Source of the DNA: Mycobacterium sp.
GTDB lineage: Bacteria > Actinomycetota > Actinomycetes > Mycobacteriales > Mycobacteriaceae
NCBI GenBank assembly: GCA_018882965.1
Contig: VEQY01000001.1
Coordinates: forward strand, 81,185 to 145,184
Length of the DNA: 64,000 bases
Reading direction: 5' to 3'
Shown: piece by piece, positions 1 to 9,362 of the stretch
How the letters are laid out: every line of letters starts with the position of its first letter
How positions within the stretch are numbered: position 1 is the first letter of the stretch
Notes under the pieces: model-generated
Database searches by the model: none
What the model was told of the DNA's origin: nothing
The model's input: the letters and a program-made list of their open reading frames with translations, nothing else
Position numbers and translations under genes: made by a program

Positions 1-498
1 GACCTCGCGGCTGCCCGCAACCTGTTCCCCCAGCAGCTCGACGCGGTCGTCATCGTGCCCGGCCCCGATCGGGACGGTTCTCGCGGCCTGGACGGCATCG
101 CAGCCGAGTGGCGCTGCTGCTTCGACCGCACGGTTCTCGCGGCGGTGCTGACCGTGCACGAGGTCGGAGAGCACCTGCGCTCCGGCGGGTCGATCGTCGC
201 CTGCGACGACAGCACCGGCGACAGCACCGGCGACCGGGCGCCGCGAGCAGCGGCGAAAGCAGCCCTGGCCGCGTGGGTTTCGTCGCAGGCCGCCCATTTC
301 GGCACGAGGGGCATCACCATCAACGCTGTCGCGTGCGGACGTGGCGCCGAGCCCGGCTACCCGGGGTTGACGACGGCACCACTGCCGGCGGCGACCGAGC
401 TGTCCCGGCTGACGGTGTTCCTGACCACGCCGGCCGCCCGGCGGATCACCGGACAGCTGCTGCACGCGGGCCGGGGCGCGGGCGCCGTCTTCGGCTGA
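1..498 (+). CDS. SDR-family oxidoreductase-like protein (C-terminal part)
   Basis: The reading frame is open from the first base, so the N-terminus with the cofactor-binding glycine motif lies outside the window. What remains looks like the second half of a short-chain dehydrogenase/reductase: a strand ending in VVIVPGP, an Ala/Lys-rich helix and the family-typical GITINAVACG segment. In the usual YxxxK position I read RAAAK (about nt 244-258), so the catalytic tyrosine appears to be missing and the protein may be non-catalytic. It sits upstream of an LLM oxidoreductase and ndh, the same order as Rv1856c-Rv1855c-Rv1854c. Function is inferred from fold only. Confidence 0.7.
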   Translation, partial: DLAAARNLFPQQLDAVVIVPGPDRDGSRGLDGIAAEWRCCFDRTVLAAVLTVHEVGEHLRSGGSIVACDDSTGDSTGDRAPRAAAKAALAAWVSSQAAHFGTRGITINAVACGRGAEPGYPGLTTAPLPAATELSRLTVFLTTPAARRITGQLLHAGRGAGAVFG

Positions 499-533
499 CG
501 CGGCGGCACGGGCGAGAGTGTCACATCAGGGGT

Positions 534-539
534 TACTGT
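534..539 (+). promoter_or_regulatory. -10 box (TACTGT) for a leaderless transcript of the LLM oxidoreductase
   Basis: TACTGT fits the mycobacterial TANNNT -10 consensus and lies 6 nt before the GTG at 546. This spacing would place the transcript start at or beside the start codon. No Shine-Dalgarno sequence is visible. Inferred from spacing. Confidence 0.5.
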
Positions 540-545
540 CTGCCC

Positions 546-1463
546 GTGACGATGCGCCTGTCCCTGCAGATCCCCAACTTCTCCTACGGCACCGCGGTCG
601 CCGATCTGTTTCCGACCGTCGTCGCCCAGGCCCGCGAGGCCGAGGCGGCGGGGTTCGACGCCGTCTTCGTGATGGACCACTTCTACCAACTGCCGATGTT
701 GGGAGCACCCGACCAGCCGATGCTGGAGGCCTACACCGCGCTGGGCGCGCTGGCCCAGGCCACCTCGCGGGTGCTGCTGGGAACGTTGGTGACCGGCAAC
801 ACCTACCGCAACCCCGCACTGCTGGCCAAGATCATCACCACCCTGGACGTGATCAGCCAGGGCCGGGCGGTGCTGGGCATCGGCACCGGCTGGTTCGAAC
901 TCGAGCACACCGCACTGGGCTTCGATTTCGGTACCTTCACCGAGCGATTCGACAAGCTCGGCGAAGCTCTGCAGATCATCCTGCCGATGCTGCGGGGCGA
1001 GCGGGTGACATTCACCGGCGCCCACTACCGCTGCGAGGATGCCCTGGCGGTACCGCGCTTCGGCGAGGGGGTCCCGCTGCTGATCGGCGGCAGCGGAGAG
1101 CGGAAGACCTTCGGTCTTGCCGCCAGGTACTTCGATCACCTCAACGTGATCGCATCCTTCGAGGAGTTGCCGGCCAAGATGTCCGCACTGGCGCAGCGCT
1201 GCGAGGAAGCCGGGCGGGACCGTTCGACGCTGGAGACCAGCGTCCTGCTCACGGCGGTGCCCGATCCGGATTTCTCCGAGGACCGGATTCCGCCGGCCAT
1301 GCGGGGTCGGATGGTGGTCGGCTCGGCGGATCGCATCGCCGAGGCGGTCAAGTCCCACGTGGTCGACGCCGGTGTCGACGGGGTGGTCGTCAACCTGCCC
1401 CGCTACGTGCCGGGTTCGATCGCCGCGGTCGCCGCAGCATTGCGGCCCGTCGTGGGCCGGTGA
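546..1463 (+). CDS. LLM-class F420-dependent oxidoreductase
   Basis: A 305-residue protein of the luciferase-like monooxygenase class, which in mycobacteria usually uses coenzyme F420. It shows the TIM-barrel pattern of the family: an N-terminal LQIPNFSYG strand, AREAEAAGFDAVFVMDHF, a GTLVTGNTYRNPALLAK segment and GIGTGWFELEH, followed by PLLIGGSGERKTF. The length is typical. The GTG at 546 is preferred over the ATG at 552 because a -10 box lies 6 nt upstream. Gene order with ndh downstream matches Rv1855c-Rv1854c. The substrate cannot be deduced. Confidence 0.85.
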   Translation: MTMRLSLQIPNFSYGTAVADLFPTVVAQAREAEAAGFDAVFVMDHFYQLPMLGAPDQPMLEAYTALGALAQATSRVLLGTLVTGNTYRNPALLAKIITTLDVISQGRAVLGIGTGWFELEHTALGFDFGTFTERFDKLGEALQIILPMLRGERVTFTGAHYRCEDALAVPRFGEGVPLLIGGSGERKTFGLAARYFDHLNVIASFEELPAKMSALAQRCEEAGRDRSTLETSVLLTAVPDPDFSEDRIPPAMRGRMVVGSADRIAEAVKSHVVDAGVDGVVVNLPRYVPGSIAAVAAALRPVVGR

Positions 1464-1476
1464 GCCGCAGGGCGGC

Positions 1477-1482
1477 TAACGT
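1477..1482 (+). promoter_or_regulatory. Putative -10 box (TAACGT) for ndh
   Basis: TAACGT matches TANNNT in the 68-nt gap before ndh. A strong purine-rich ribosome site (GGAGGAG, 1520-1526) precedes the ATG at 1532, so this would be a leadered transcript. Confidence 0.45.
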
Positions 1483-1531
1483 TATCTCTGGACACGTCAC
1501 AGCCTGACAGGGCGTCGTTGGAGGAGCGAGA

Positions 1532-2926
1532 ATGAGCCACCCCGGGGCAACGCCATCGGATCGGCACAGGATCGTCATCATCGGTTCTGGCTTCGGTGGC
1601 CTGACCGCCGCCAAGAAGCTCAAGCGGGCCGATGTCGATATCAAATTGATCGCCAAGACAACCCATCACCTCTTCCAGCCGCTGCTCTACCAGGTGGCCA
1701 CCGGCATCATCTCGGAGGGCGAGATCGCGCCCCTGACCCGGGTGATCCTGCGCAAGCAGCGGAATTGTCAGGTTCTGCTCGGCGAGGTCACCAACATCGA
1801 TCTCGCGACCCGCACGATCGAATCCGTCCTTCTGGGCCACACCTACCGGACTCCCTACGACACGCTGATCGTGGCCGCCGGTGCCGGCCAGTCCTACTTC
1901 GGTCATGACGAGTTCGCCGAGTGGGCACCGGGGATGAAGACCATCGACGACGCTCTGGAACTCCGAGGGCGCATCCTGGGCGCCTTCGAGCAGGCCGAGC
2001 GGTCCAGCGACCCGGAACGCCGGGCGAAGCTGCTGACCTTCGTCGTGGTCGGGGCCGGACCCACCGGAGTGGAGATGGCCGGCCAGATCGCCGAACTGGC
2101 CGACCACACGCTGCACGGCACATTCCGCCACATCGACTCCACCAAGGCGAGGGTGATCCTGCTCGACGCCGCGGAGTCGGTGCTGCCGACGATGGGCGCG
2201 AAACTCGGCGGTAAAGCCGCGGCCCGGCTGGCGAAGTTGGGTGTCGAGGTCCAACTCGGCGCGATGGTAACTGACGTGGACCGCAACGGGATCACGGTCA
2301 AGCGCACCGACGGCAGCATCGACCGTATCGAATGCGCGACCAAGGTGTGGTCGGCCGGTGTGGCCGCCAGCCCGCTCGGTGCGATCATCGCCGAGCAGTC
2401 AGGGGCCGAGGTCGATCGGGCCGGCCGGGTGCAGGTGCTGCCCGATCTGTCCGTCCCGGGCCACCCGAATGTGTTCGTCGTCGGTGACATGGCCCACGTG
2501 GACGGGGTACCCGGACAGGCGCAGGGCGCCATTCAGGGTGCGCGCTACGTCGCGCGGCTGATCAAAGCCGAACTGCGTGGTGCCGACCCCGCCACGCGGC
2601 AGCCCTTCGAGTACTTCGACAAGGGTTCGATGGCGACCATCTCGCGCTACTCCGCGGTCGCCCAGGTCGGCCCGCTGGAGTTCGGCGGCTACTTCGCCTG
2701 GCTTGCGTGGCTGTTCTTGCACCTGATCTACCTCGTGGGCTTCAAGGCGAGGATCACCACGGCGTTCTCGTGGCTGACGACCTTCATCGGCAGTCACCGG
2801 GGGCAGCTGACGATCACCGAGCAGCAGGCGTATGCGCGCACCCGCATCGAGCAGTTGGAGGAGATCGCCGCGGCGGCCGAGGACACCGGGGTCGAAGAAC
2901 TCAAGACCGGCGCCAGGGTTCCCTGA
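1532..2926 (+). CDS. ndh: Type II NADH dehydrogenase (NDH-2)
   Basis: A 464-residue single-subunit, non-proton-pumping NADH:menaquinone oxidoreductase of the respiratory chain. The N-terminal FAD-binding motif IIGSGFGGL is at about residues 16-24, and a second Rossmann motif for NADH, VVGAGPTGVEMAG, is near residue 172. FVVGDMAHV near residue 315 is the second FAD contact. The C-terminus carries the hydrophobic/amphipathic segment (FAWLAWLFLHLIYLVGF) that anchors NDH-2 to the inner leaflet. A GGAGGAG ribosome site supports the start. It corresponds to Rv1854c. A PrrB-like sensor kinase begins 18 nt after the stop and is probably co-transcribed. Confidence 0.96.
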   Translation: MSHPGATPSDRHRIVIIGSGFGGLTAAKKLKRADVDIKLIAKTTHHLFQPLLYQVATGIISEGEIAPLTRVILRKQRNCQVLLGEVTNIDLATRTIESVLLGHTYRTPYDTLIVAAGAGQSYFGHDEFAEWAPGMKTIDDALELRGRILGAFEQAERSSDPERRAKLLTFVVVGAGPTGVEMAGQIAELADHTLHGTFRHIDSTKARVILLDAAESVLPTMGAKLGGKAAARLAKLGVEVQLGAMVTDVDRNGITVKRTDGSIDRIECATKVWSAGVAASPLGAIIAEQSGAEVDRAGRVQVLPDLSVPGHPNVFVVGDMAHVDGVPGQAQGAIQGARYVARLIKAELRGADPATRQPFEYFDKGSMATISRYSAVAQVGPLEFGGYFAWLAWLFLHLIYLVGFKARITTAFSWLTTFIGSHRGQLTITEQQAYARTRIEQLEEIAAAAEDTGVEELKTGARVP

Positions 2927-2944
2927 CATGGGACGGCCGCGGCG

Positions 2945-4306
2945 GTGAAGCCCAAGGAGTTGGTCTACCGGCTGCTCCAGCGACTGCCCGTCCGGATGCT
3001 CTCGCTGCGCGCGATCGTGATCCTCGCCGCGCTGTCGGTCGTGGTCCTGGTGCTGACGCTGGGCACCTGGGTGTGGGTGGGTGTCACCAACGACCAGTAC
3101 AGCCAGTTGGACCGGCGGTTGGACTCGGTCAGCAGCCTGGGCGACTTCAGCACTCTGCTCTCCAGCCCCCCCGCCCCCGGAACGCCGAGCCCGGACGGCA
3201 ATCTCGTCCGCACGGTCCGGGTGGGCGCGGTGGTCATGTCGGTGCCACCGGGGGTTGTTCTGCCGCGGCTGGCTGACGGCTACGCCAACACCACGATCGA
3301 CGGTGTCGAGTACCGCGTGCGGACCTTCTCGGTCGGCGCAGCCTCGATCGCGCTCGGTGCGCCGCTGGCCGAGACGCAACGCCGCATTCATGAGCTGCAT
3401 CTCCGGGTCCTGCTCATCTGCGGCGGAGTCATCATCGGCACCGTGCTGATCGGCTGGTTCTTCTCGCTGATCATGATCGACCCCTTCCGATTGCTCGCCC
3501 AGCAGGCGCGCGCCATCAACGCGCAGTCCAAACCCGATGAGGTGCAGGTGCGCGGCGTGAGCGAGGCGGTGGAGATCGGCGAAGCAGTCGAGGGCATGCT
3601 GGCGCGCATCGGCGACGAGCAGGCCCGCACCCGGGCGGCTCTGGAAGCGGCGCGGGATTTCGCCGCGGTCGCCTCTCACGAGCTGCGGACGCCGATGACC
3701 GCGATGCGCACCAATCTGGAGGTGCTCTCCACCCTCGACCTCGGGGCGGAACAGCGCAAGGAGGTCATCGGCGACACCATGCGGACGCAGAGCCGCATCG
3801 AGGCCACCCTGACCGCGCTCGAGCGCCTGGCGCAAGGCGAACTGACCACCGCCGACGACTTCGTTCCCTTCGACGTCACCGAACTGCTCGATCGCGCCGC
3901 CCACGACGCCGAGCGGACCTATCCCAGCCTTGCGGTTTCGCTGGTGCCGTCCCCGGCGGTCCTGATGGTCGGGCTACCGGTAGGTCTGCGCCTGGTCATC
4001 GACAACGCCATCGCCAACGCGGTCAAGCACGGTGGTGCGACCCAGGTCCGCCTTGCCGCCAACAGCTCCGCGCACGGTGTCGAGGTGACGGTCGAAGATG
4101 ACGGCAGCGGTGTTCCCGAGGAGGAGCGCGACCGGGTCTTCGAGAGGTTCTCCCGCGGTTCCACCGCGTCGCGGTCGGGCTCGGGACTGGGGTTGGCCCT
4201 GGTCGCCCAGCAGGCCGAGTTGCACGGCGGAACCGCCTACCTCGGTACCAGTGAGTTGGGCGGCGCGAAGCTCGTCCTCAAGCTCGCGGGCCGGCACGAC
4301 CTCTAG
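2945..4306 (+). CDS. PrrB-like sensor histidine kinase, orphan
   Basis: A 453-residue membrane histidine kinase. There is one transmembrane helix at about 21-47, an extracytoplasmic loop, and a second helix at about 154-178. A HAMP linker follows, then the H-box ASHELRTPMTAM with the phospho-accepting His near 245. The ATPase domain has an N-box (DNAIANAVKHG, about 353), a G1 box (DDGSGVP) and GSGLGLAL. From memory the kinase core is very close to mycobacterial PrrB, including TNLEVLSTLDL and RIEATLTALERLAQGEL. No PrrA-type response regulator is adjacent: ndh precedes it and a thioesterase converges on it. It is therefore best read as a PrrB paralogue whose partner is encoded elsewhere. Its stop overlaps the convergent thioesterase stop. 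Confidence 0.9.
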   Translation: MKPKELVYRLLQRLPVRMLSLRAIVILAALSVVVLVLTLGTWVWVGVTNDQYSQLDRRLDSVSSLGDFSTLLSSPPAPGTPSPDGNLVRTVRVGAVVMSVPPGVVLPRLADGYANTTIDGVEYRVRTFSVGAASIALGAPLAETQRRIHELHLRVLLICGGVIIGTVLIGWFFSLIMIDPFRLLAQQARAINAQSKPDEVQVRGVSEAVEIGEAVEGMLARIGDEQARTRAALEAARDFAAVASHELRTPMTAMRTNLEVLSTLDLGAEQRKEVIGDTMRTQSRIEATLTALERLAQGELTTADDFVPFDVTELLDRAAHDAERTYPSLAVSLVPSPAVLMVGLPVGLRLVIDNAIANAVKHGGATQVRLAANSSAHGVEVTVEDDGSGVPEEERDRVFERFSRGSTASRSGSGLGLALVAQQAELHGGTAYLGTSELGGAKLVLKLAGRHDL

Positions 4307-4710
4307 CCGGATTCCAGGTTCTGCAACCGGACCTGTCCGCGCGCGATCAAGCGCTCGTGGTCGTCGCGGATCGTCACCAGCCACAGCTGTTGGCGCCTCC
4401 CGCGGTGCACCGGTTCGGACACCCCGAAGGCGGTGCCCTCGGTCACCGCGCGCAGGAAGTCGGTGTTGTTGTTGACCCCTACGACCTGGCCCCCGGCGTT
4501 CGCCGAAAGCCACACGTACGCGGAGACGCTGGCCAGCGATTCGACCATCGAGCACCAGACCCCGCCGTGCACGATGCCCATCGGTTGGAGCAGCGTGGGT
4601 TTGACCGCGAGATGCGCCTTGACGCCGTCGGGTGAGACCTCGGTGTAGACCAACCCCAGCTCGGCGTCAAACGGCGCGGATAGCTCCGGGTGCCCGGACT
4701 GCGGTTGCAC
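4303..4710 (-). CDS. PaaI-type hotdog thioesterase
   Basis: A 135-residue hotdog-fold protein with the PaaI/YdiI thioesterase signature GIVHGGVWCSMVES and a downstream GVNNNTDFLRAV strand. Such enzymes hydrolyse acyl-CoA thioesters, and the substrate here is unknown. It corresponds to Rv1847, whose N-terminus also reads xQP, so I place the start at the GTG at 4710; longer in-frame extensions look non-coding. The gene converges on the PrrB-like kinase and their stop codons overlap. Upstream it is divergent from gnd1, with a 168-nt shared region that contains three 16-bp tandem repeats. Confidence 0.85.
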   Translation of the reverse strand: MQPQSGHPELSAPFDAELGLVYTEVSPDGVKAHLAVKPTLLQPMGIVHGGVWCSMVESLASVSAYVWLSANAGGQVVGVNNNTDFLRAVTEGTAFGVSEPVHRGRRQQLWLVTIRDDHERLIARGQVRLQNLESG

Positions 4711-4812
4711 GCCCTCGTGTCTACACGCCGGGTATCCCACGCATCCGTCCGGGGGTGCCGGCCTGGCGGCAAAGGCGACGCGCGTACCGCGCCGCGAGTA
4801 ACCTGCTCTGCG

Positions 4813-4860
4813 CCCCTGTATTCGATACCCCCTGTATTCGATACCCCCTGTATTCGAGAT
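4813..4860 (+). repeat. Three tandem 16-bp repeats, each holding an imperfect palindrome
   Basis: Unit CCCCTGTATTCGATAC occurs at 4813-4828 and 4829-4844, and a variant ending GAGAT is at 4845-4860. Each of the first two units contains GTAT-TCG-ATAC, an 11-bp inverted repeat. The array lies in the divergent region and ends 18 nt before the gnd1 ATG, with a GGAAGG ribosome site between. This is compatible with a multi-site operator. Confidence 0.8.
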
Positions 4861-4878
4861 CTCTCCGGAAGGCGTCAG

Positions 4879-6327
4879 ATGAGCTCGCAGACACCCCTCG
4901 CGCAGATCGGCGTCACCGGCCTGGCAGTCATGGGTTCCAATATCGCCCGCAATTTCGCCCGCCACGGCTACACCGTCGCACTGCATAACCGCACACTCGC
5001 GCGAACGGACGCGTTGCTGGCCGAGCACGGCGGCGAGGGCAGCTTCGTCCGTTCCGCGACGATCGAAGAGTTTCTTGCGGCGCTGGAGCGACCGAGGCGC
5101 GTGCTGATCATGGTCAAAGCGGGCGAGGCGACAGACGCGGTGATCACCGAACTCGCCGACGCGATGGAACCCGGCGACATCATCATCGACGGCGGCAACG
5201 CGCTCTACACCGACACCATCCGCCGGGAGCGCGCGATGCGGGAGCGAGGACTGCACTTCGTCGGCGCCGGGATTTCCGGTGGTGAGGAGGGTGCCCTCAA
5301 CGGACCGTCGATCATGCCCGGCGGACCGGTCGAGTCCTACCGCTCGCTGGGACCGCTGCTGGAGGAGATCTCCGCCCACGTCGACGGCGTCCCCTGCTGC
5401 ACTCACATCGGCCCGGACGGTGCCGGGCACTTCGTCAAGATGGTGCACAACGGCATCGAATACTCCGATATGCAACTCATCGGCGAGGCCTATCAACTCC
5501 TGCGCGACGTGTTGGGTTTCACGGCGCCGCAGATCGCGGACGTGTTCACCCAGTGGAACGCGGGCGACCTGGACAGTTTCCTGGTCGAGATCACCGCCGA
5601 GGTCCTGCGCCAGGTCGATGCGAAAACCTCGCAGCCACTGGTCGATGTCATCGTCGATGAGGCCGAGCAGAAGGGCACTGGGCGGTGGACGGTGAAGTCC
5701 GCCCTTGATCTGGGTGTCCCGGTGACCGGCATCGCCGAGGCGGTGTTCGCCCGCGCGCTGTCCGGTTCGGTCCCGCAGCGCCGGGCTGCGGTCGGGCTGG
5801 CCTCCGGGAAACTCGGCCAACGCCTCGGTGAGCCGGAGCGATTCACTGAAGACGTCCGGCAGGCGCTCTACGCCTCGAAGATCATCGCCTACGCCCAGGG
5901 CTTCAACCAGATCCAGGCCGGTTCTCTCGAATACGATTGGGGTATCAAACCGGGGGACCTCGCCACGATCTGGCGCGGCGGGTGCATCATCCGTGCGAAA
6001 TTCCTCAACCGCATCAAAGATGCCTTCGAGGCCGACCCCGATCTGCCGACGTTGATCGCCGCGCCTTATTTCCGCAGCGCCGTCGAGTCGGCGGTCGACG
6101 GCTGGCGCCGGGTGGTGGTGGCGGCCACCGAGCGCGGCATCCCCGTCCCCGGATTCGCCTCGGCGCTGTCCTACTACGACGCGCTGCGCACCCAGCGGCT
6201 GCCCGCGGCGCTGACTCAGGGGCTGCGCGACTTCTTCGGTGCGCACACCTACGGCCGCACCGACGCCGATCCGGCTGCCCGATTCCACACACTGTGGAGC
6301 GGGGATCGCTCCGAGGTGGAGGTGTAA
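4879..6327 (+). CDS. gnd1: 6-phosphogluconate dehydrogenase, decarboxylating
   Basis: A 482-residue enzyme of the oxidative pentose phosphate pathway converting 6-phosphogluconate to ribulose 5-phosphate, CO2 and NADPH. The N-terminal NADP motif GLAVMGSNIARN starts near residue 14. GISGGEEGA (about 131) and KMVHNGIEY (Lys near 187) form the substrate site. The all-helical C-terminal dimerisation domain is complete. Although the frame is open further upstream, the ATG at 4879 is preceded by GGAAGG and starts at the normal N-terminus of the family. The long (about 480-residue) form and position match Rv1844c. The adjacent blaI/blaR pair known from M. tuberculosis is absent here. Confidence 0.96.
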   Translation: MSSQTPLAQIGVTGLAVMGSNIARNFARHGYTVALHNRTLARTDALLAEHGGEGSFVRSATIEEFLAALERPRRVLIMVKAGEATDAVITELADAMEPGDIIIDGGNALYTDTIRRERAMRERGLHFVGAGISGGEEGALNGPSIMPGGPVESYRSLGPLLEEISAHVDGVPCCTHIGPDGAGHFVKMVHNGIEYSDMQLIGEAYQLLRDVLGFTAPQIADVFTQWNAGDLDSFLVEITAEVLRQVDAKTSQPLVDVIVDEAEQKGTGRWTVKSALDLGVPVTGIAEAVFARALSGSVPQRRAAVGLASGKLGQRLGEPERFTEDVRQALYASKIIAYAQGFNQIQAGSLEYDWGIKPGDLATIWRGGCIIRAKFLNRIKDAFEADPDLPTLIAAPYFRSAVESAVDGWRRVVVAATERGIPVPGFASALSYYDALRTQRLPAALTQGLRDFFGAHTYGRTDADPAARFHTLWSGDRSEVEV

Positions 6328-6344
6328 CCGGAGGCAGGCCCCAC

Positions 6345-7793
<1,449 letters not shown>

Positions 7794-7863
7794 ACCCGCC
7801 CGGCGCCGCGAACCGGCTAGCATATGGTCCCTAGTGTCCGAACCCGAGCGGAAGGTATCGCCA

Positions 7864-7992
7864 GTGCCGCAGGTCCCCGAGGAATCCTGCTGCGGGCTCG
7901 CGGTCGGTGCGGTGGGGTCCGAACCGGACGCCGAGCCTCTTTCTAGACAGCCGGGCCCCTGGCCCGGCGATCAGCGGCGGCGGATGCGGTGA
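7864..7992 (+). CDS. Small Cys-Cys, Pro-rich upstream ORF (42 codons)
   Basis: A possible leader peptide of 42 residues starting at a GTG with a purine-rich site (GCGGAAGG, 7848-7855) 8 nt upstream. It contains a Cys-Cys pair near residues 9-10, several prolines and acidic residues, and a basic end (RRRMR). Its stop overlaps the next gene's GTG in a GTGA arrangement, while that gene has no clear ribosome site of its own. This suggests translational coupling. The peptide is unrecognised and could be fortuitous. Confidence 0.4.
   Translation: MPQVPEESCCGLAVGAVGSEPDAEPLSRQPGPWPGDQRRRMR
7951..7967 (+). promoter_or_regulatory. Perfect GC hairpin before the CBS/CNNM gene
   Basis: CCGGGCC-CCT-GGCCCGG forms a perfect 7-bp stem with a 3-nt loop, 21 nt upstream of the GTG at 7989 and inside the small upstream ORF. 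There is no T-tract, so it is not a classical terminator. It could hinder ribosome access unless the upstream ORF is translated. Confidence 0.5.
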
Positions 7993-9362
7993 GCATCCTG
8001 TCGGTGGCCCTGAGCCTGGTGGTCTTCGTCCTTCTGACCTTCGGGACGGCGGTGTTCGTCGCGGCCGAGTTCTCCCTGACCGCGCTGGAACGCAGCACCG
8101 TCGACGCCAATGCACGATCCGGTCACCGGCGCGACCGCGTGGTCCAGCGCGCTCATCGCACACTGTCCTTCCAGCTGTCCGGCGCGCAGCTGGGCATCTC
8201 CATCACCACTCTCGCGACCGGGTTTCTGGCCGAGCCGGTGCTGTCGCAGTTCCTGGGTCCGCTGCTGCGTTCGGTCCGCACCCCGGAGCGACTGGTGCCG
8301 GGGATCACGCTGATCCTGGCGATCCTGCTGGCCACGTCGCTGTCGATGATCTTCGGTGAGCTGGTGCCCAAGAATCTTGCGGTGGCCCGCCCGGTCCCGA
8401 CCGCTCGCGCAAGCGCTCCCCCGCAGGTGTTGTTCTCGGTGCTGTTCACCCCGGTGATCAGGCTGCTGAACGGAACAGCCAACTGGATCCTGCGCAAGAT
8501 GGGGATCGAGCCTGCCGAGGAACTTCGCTCGGCACGTTCGCCGCAGGAATTGGGCGCCCTGGTGCGCAGTTCGGCACAGCGCGGCGCGATCGACGAGGCC
8601 ACCGCCGACCTGGTGGACCGTTCGCTGCAGTTCGGGGCTCGCAGCGCTGAGGAGTTCATGACCCCGCGCACCGAGATCGAGGCGCTGCAGACCACCGATA
8701 GCGTCGCAGATCTGGTCGTAGCGGCCGCCCGCACCGGTTTCTCGAGGTTCCCGGTCGTGGAAGGCGATCTTGACGAGGCTGTCGGGATCGTTCACGTCAA
8801 ACAGGTCTTCGGAGTTGCTGCCGACGAGCGTCCCCGCACCCGGCTGGCGGGGCTTGCCATCCCGGTGCCCATGGTGCCGTCCACCCTCGATGGTGATGCG
8901 TTGATGGAGCAGGTTCGCGCCAACGGGTTACAGGCCGCCCTGGTGGTCGACGAGTACGGCGGAACGGCCGGCATGGTGACGGTCGAAGACCTCGTCGAGG
9001 AGATCGTCGGGGACGTGCGCGACGAACACGACAACCCCACACCCGACTTCGCCCGCCGTGGTCTGGACTGGGAGGTCGCCGGGCTGCTGCGGATCGACGA
9101 GGTCGCGGGCGCAGTCGGATTCCGCGCCCCGGAGGGCGAGTACGAGACGATCGGCGGTCTGGTGCTCGAAACGCTGGGTCACATCCCCGAGCCGGGCGAG
9201 ACCGTCGAACTGGTGGCCTTCAACCCTGAGGGCGCACAGGCCGAACCGGTGCGCTGGCGGGCGACCGTCCTGGCGATGGATGGCCGTCGGATCGATCGGC
9301 TGTGTCTGACGAGGCTGAGTCCCGAGCGTCCCGGGAACGGGGGTCGCCCCGGTGGGCGCTGA
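7989..9362 (+). CDS. CNNM/CorC-type membrane protein with CBS pair
   Basis: A 457-residue membrane protein. The N-terminal DUF21/CNNM domain (about residues 1-190) has several hydrophobic helices and ends around [12 protein letters not shown]. It is followed by a CBS pair (about 205-335, containing [10 protein letters not shown] and [21 protein letters not shown]) and a C-terminal CorC/HlyC domain. The family was long labelled hemolysin-like, and characterised members act in magnesium or cobalt efflux. It corresponds to Rv1842c. The GTG start overlaps the stop of a small upstream ORF, and the next paralogue starts 11 nt before this stop, so the two form one translation unit. Confidence 0.88.
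   Translation: MSILSVALSLVVFVLLTFGTAVFVAAEFSLTALERSTVDANARSGHRRDRVVQRAHRTLSFQLSGAQLGISITTLATGFLAEPVLSQFLGPLLRSVRTPERLVPGITLILAILLATSLSMIFGELVPKNLAVARPVPTARASAPPQVLFSVLFTPVIRLLNGTANWILRKMGIEPAEELRSARSPQELGALVRSSAQRGAIDEATADLVDRSLQFGARSAEEFMTPRTEIEALQTTDSVADLVVAAARTGFSRFPVVEGDLDEAVGIVHVKQVFGVAADERPRTRLAGLAIPVPMVPSTLDGDALMEQVRANGLQAALVVDEYGGTAGMVTVEDLVEEIVGDVRDEHDNPTPDFARRGLDWEVAGLLRIDEVAGAVGFRAPEGEYETIGGLVLETLGHIPEPGETVELVAFNPEGAQAEPVRWRATVLAMDGRRIDRLCLTRLSPERPGNGGRPGGR

Noticed and set aside
4813..4860. CRISPR array
   Set aside because: Units are 16 bp and contiguous without spacers, and no cas genes are present.
7951..7967. Rho-independent terminator
   Set aside because: The stem is perfect, but no T-run follows and the adjacent gene starts 21 nt later.
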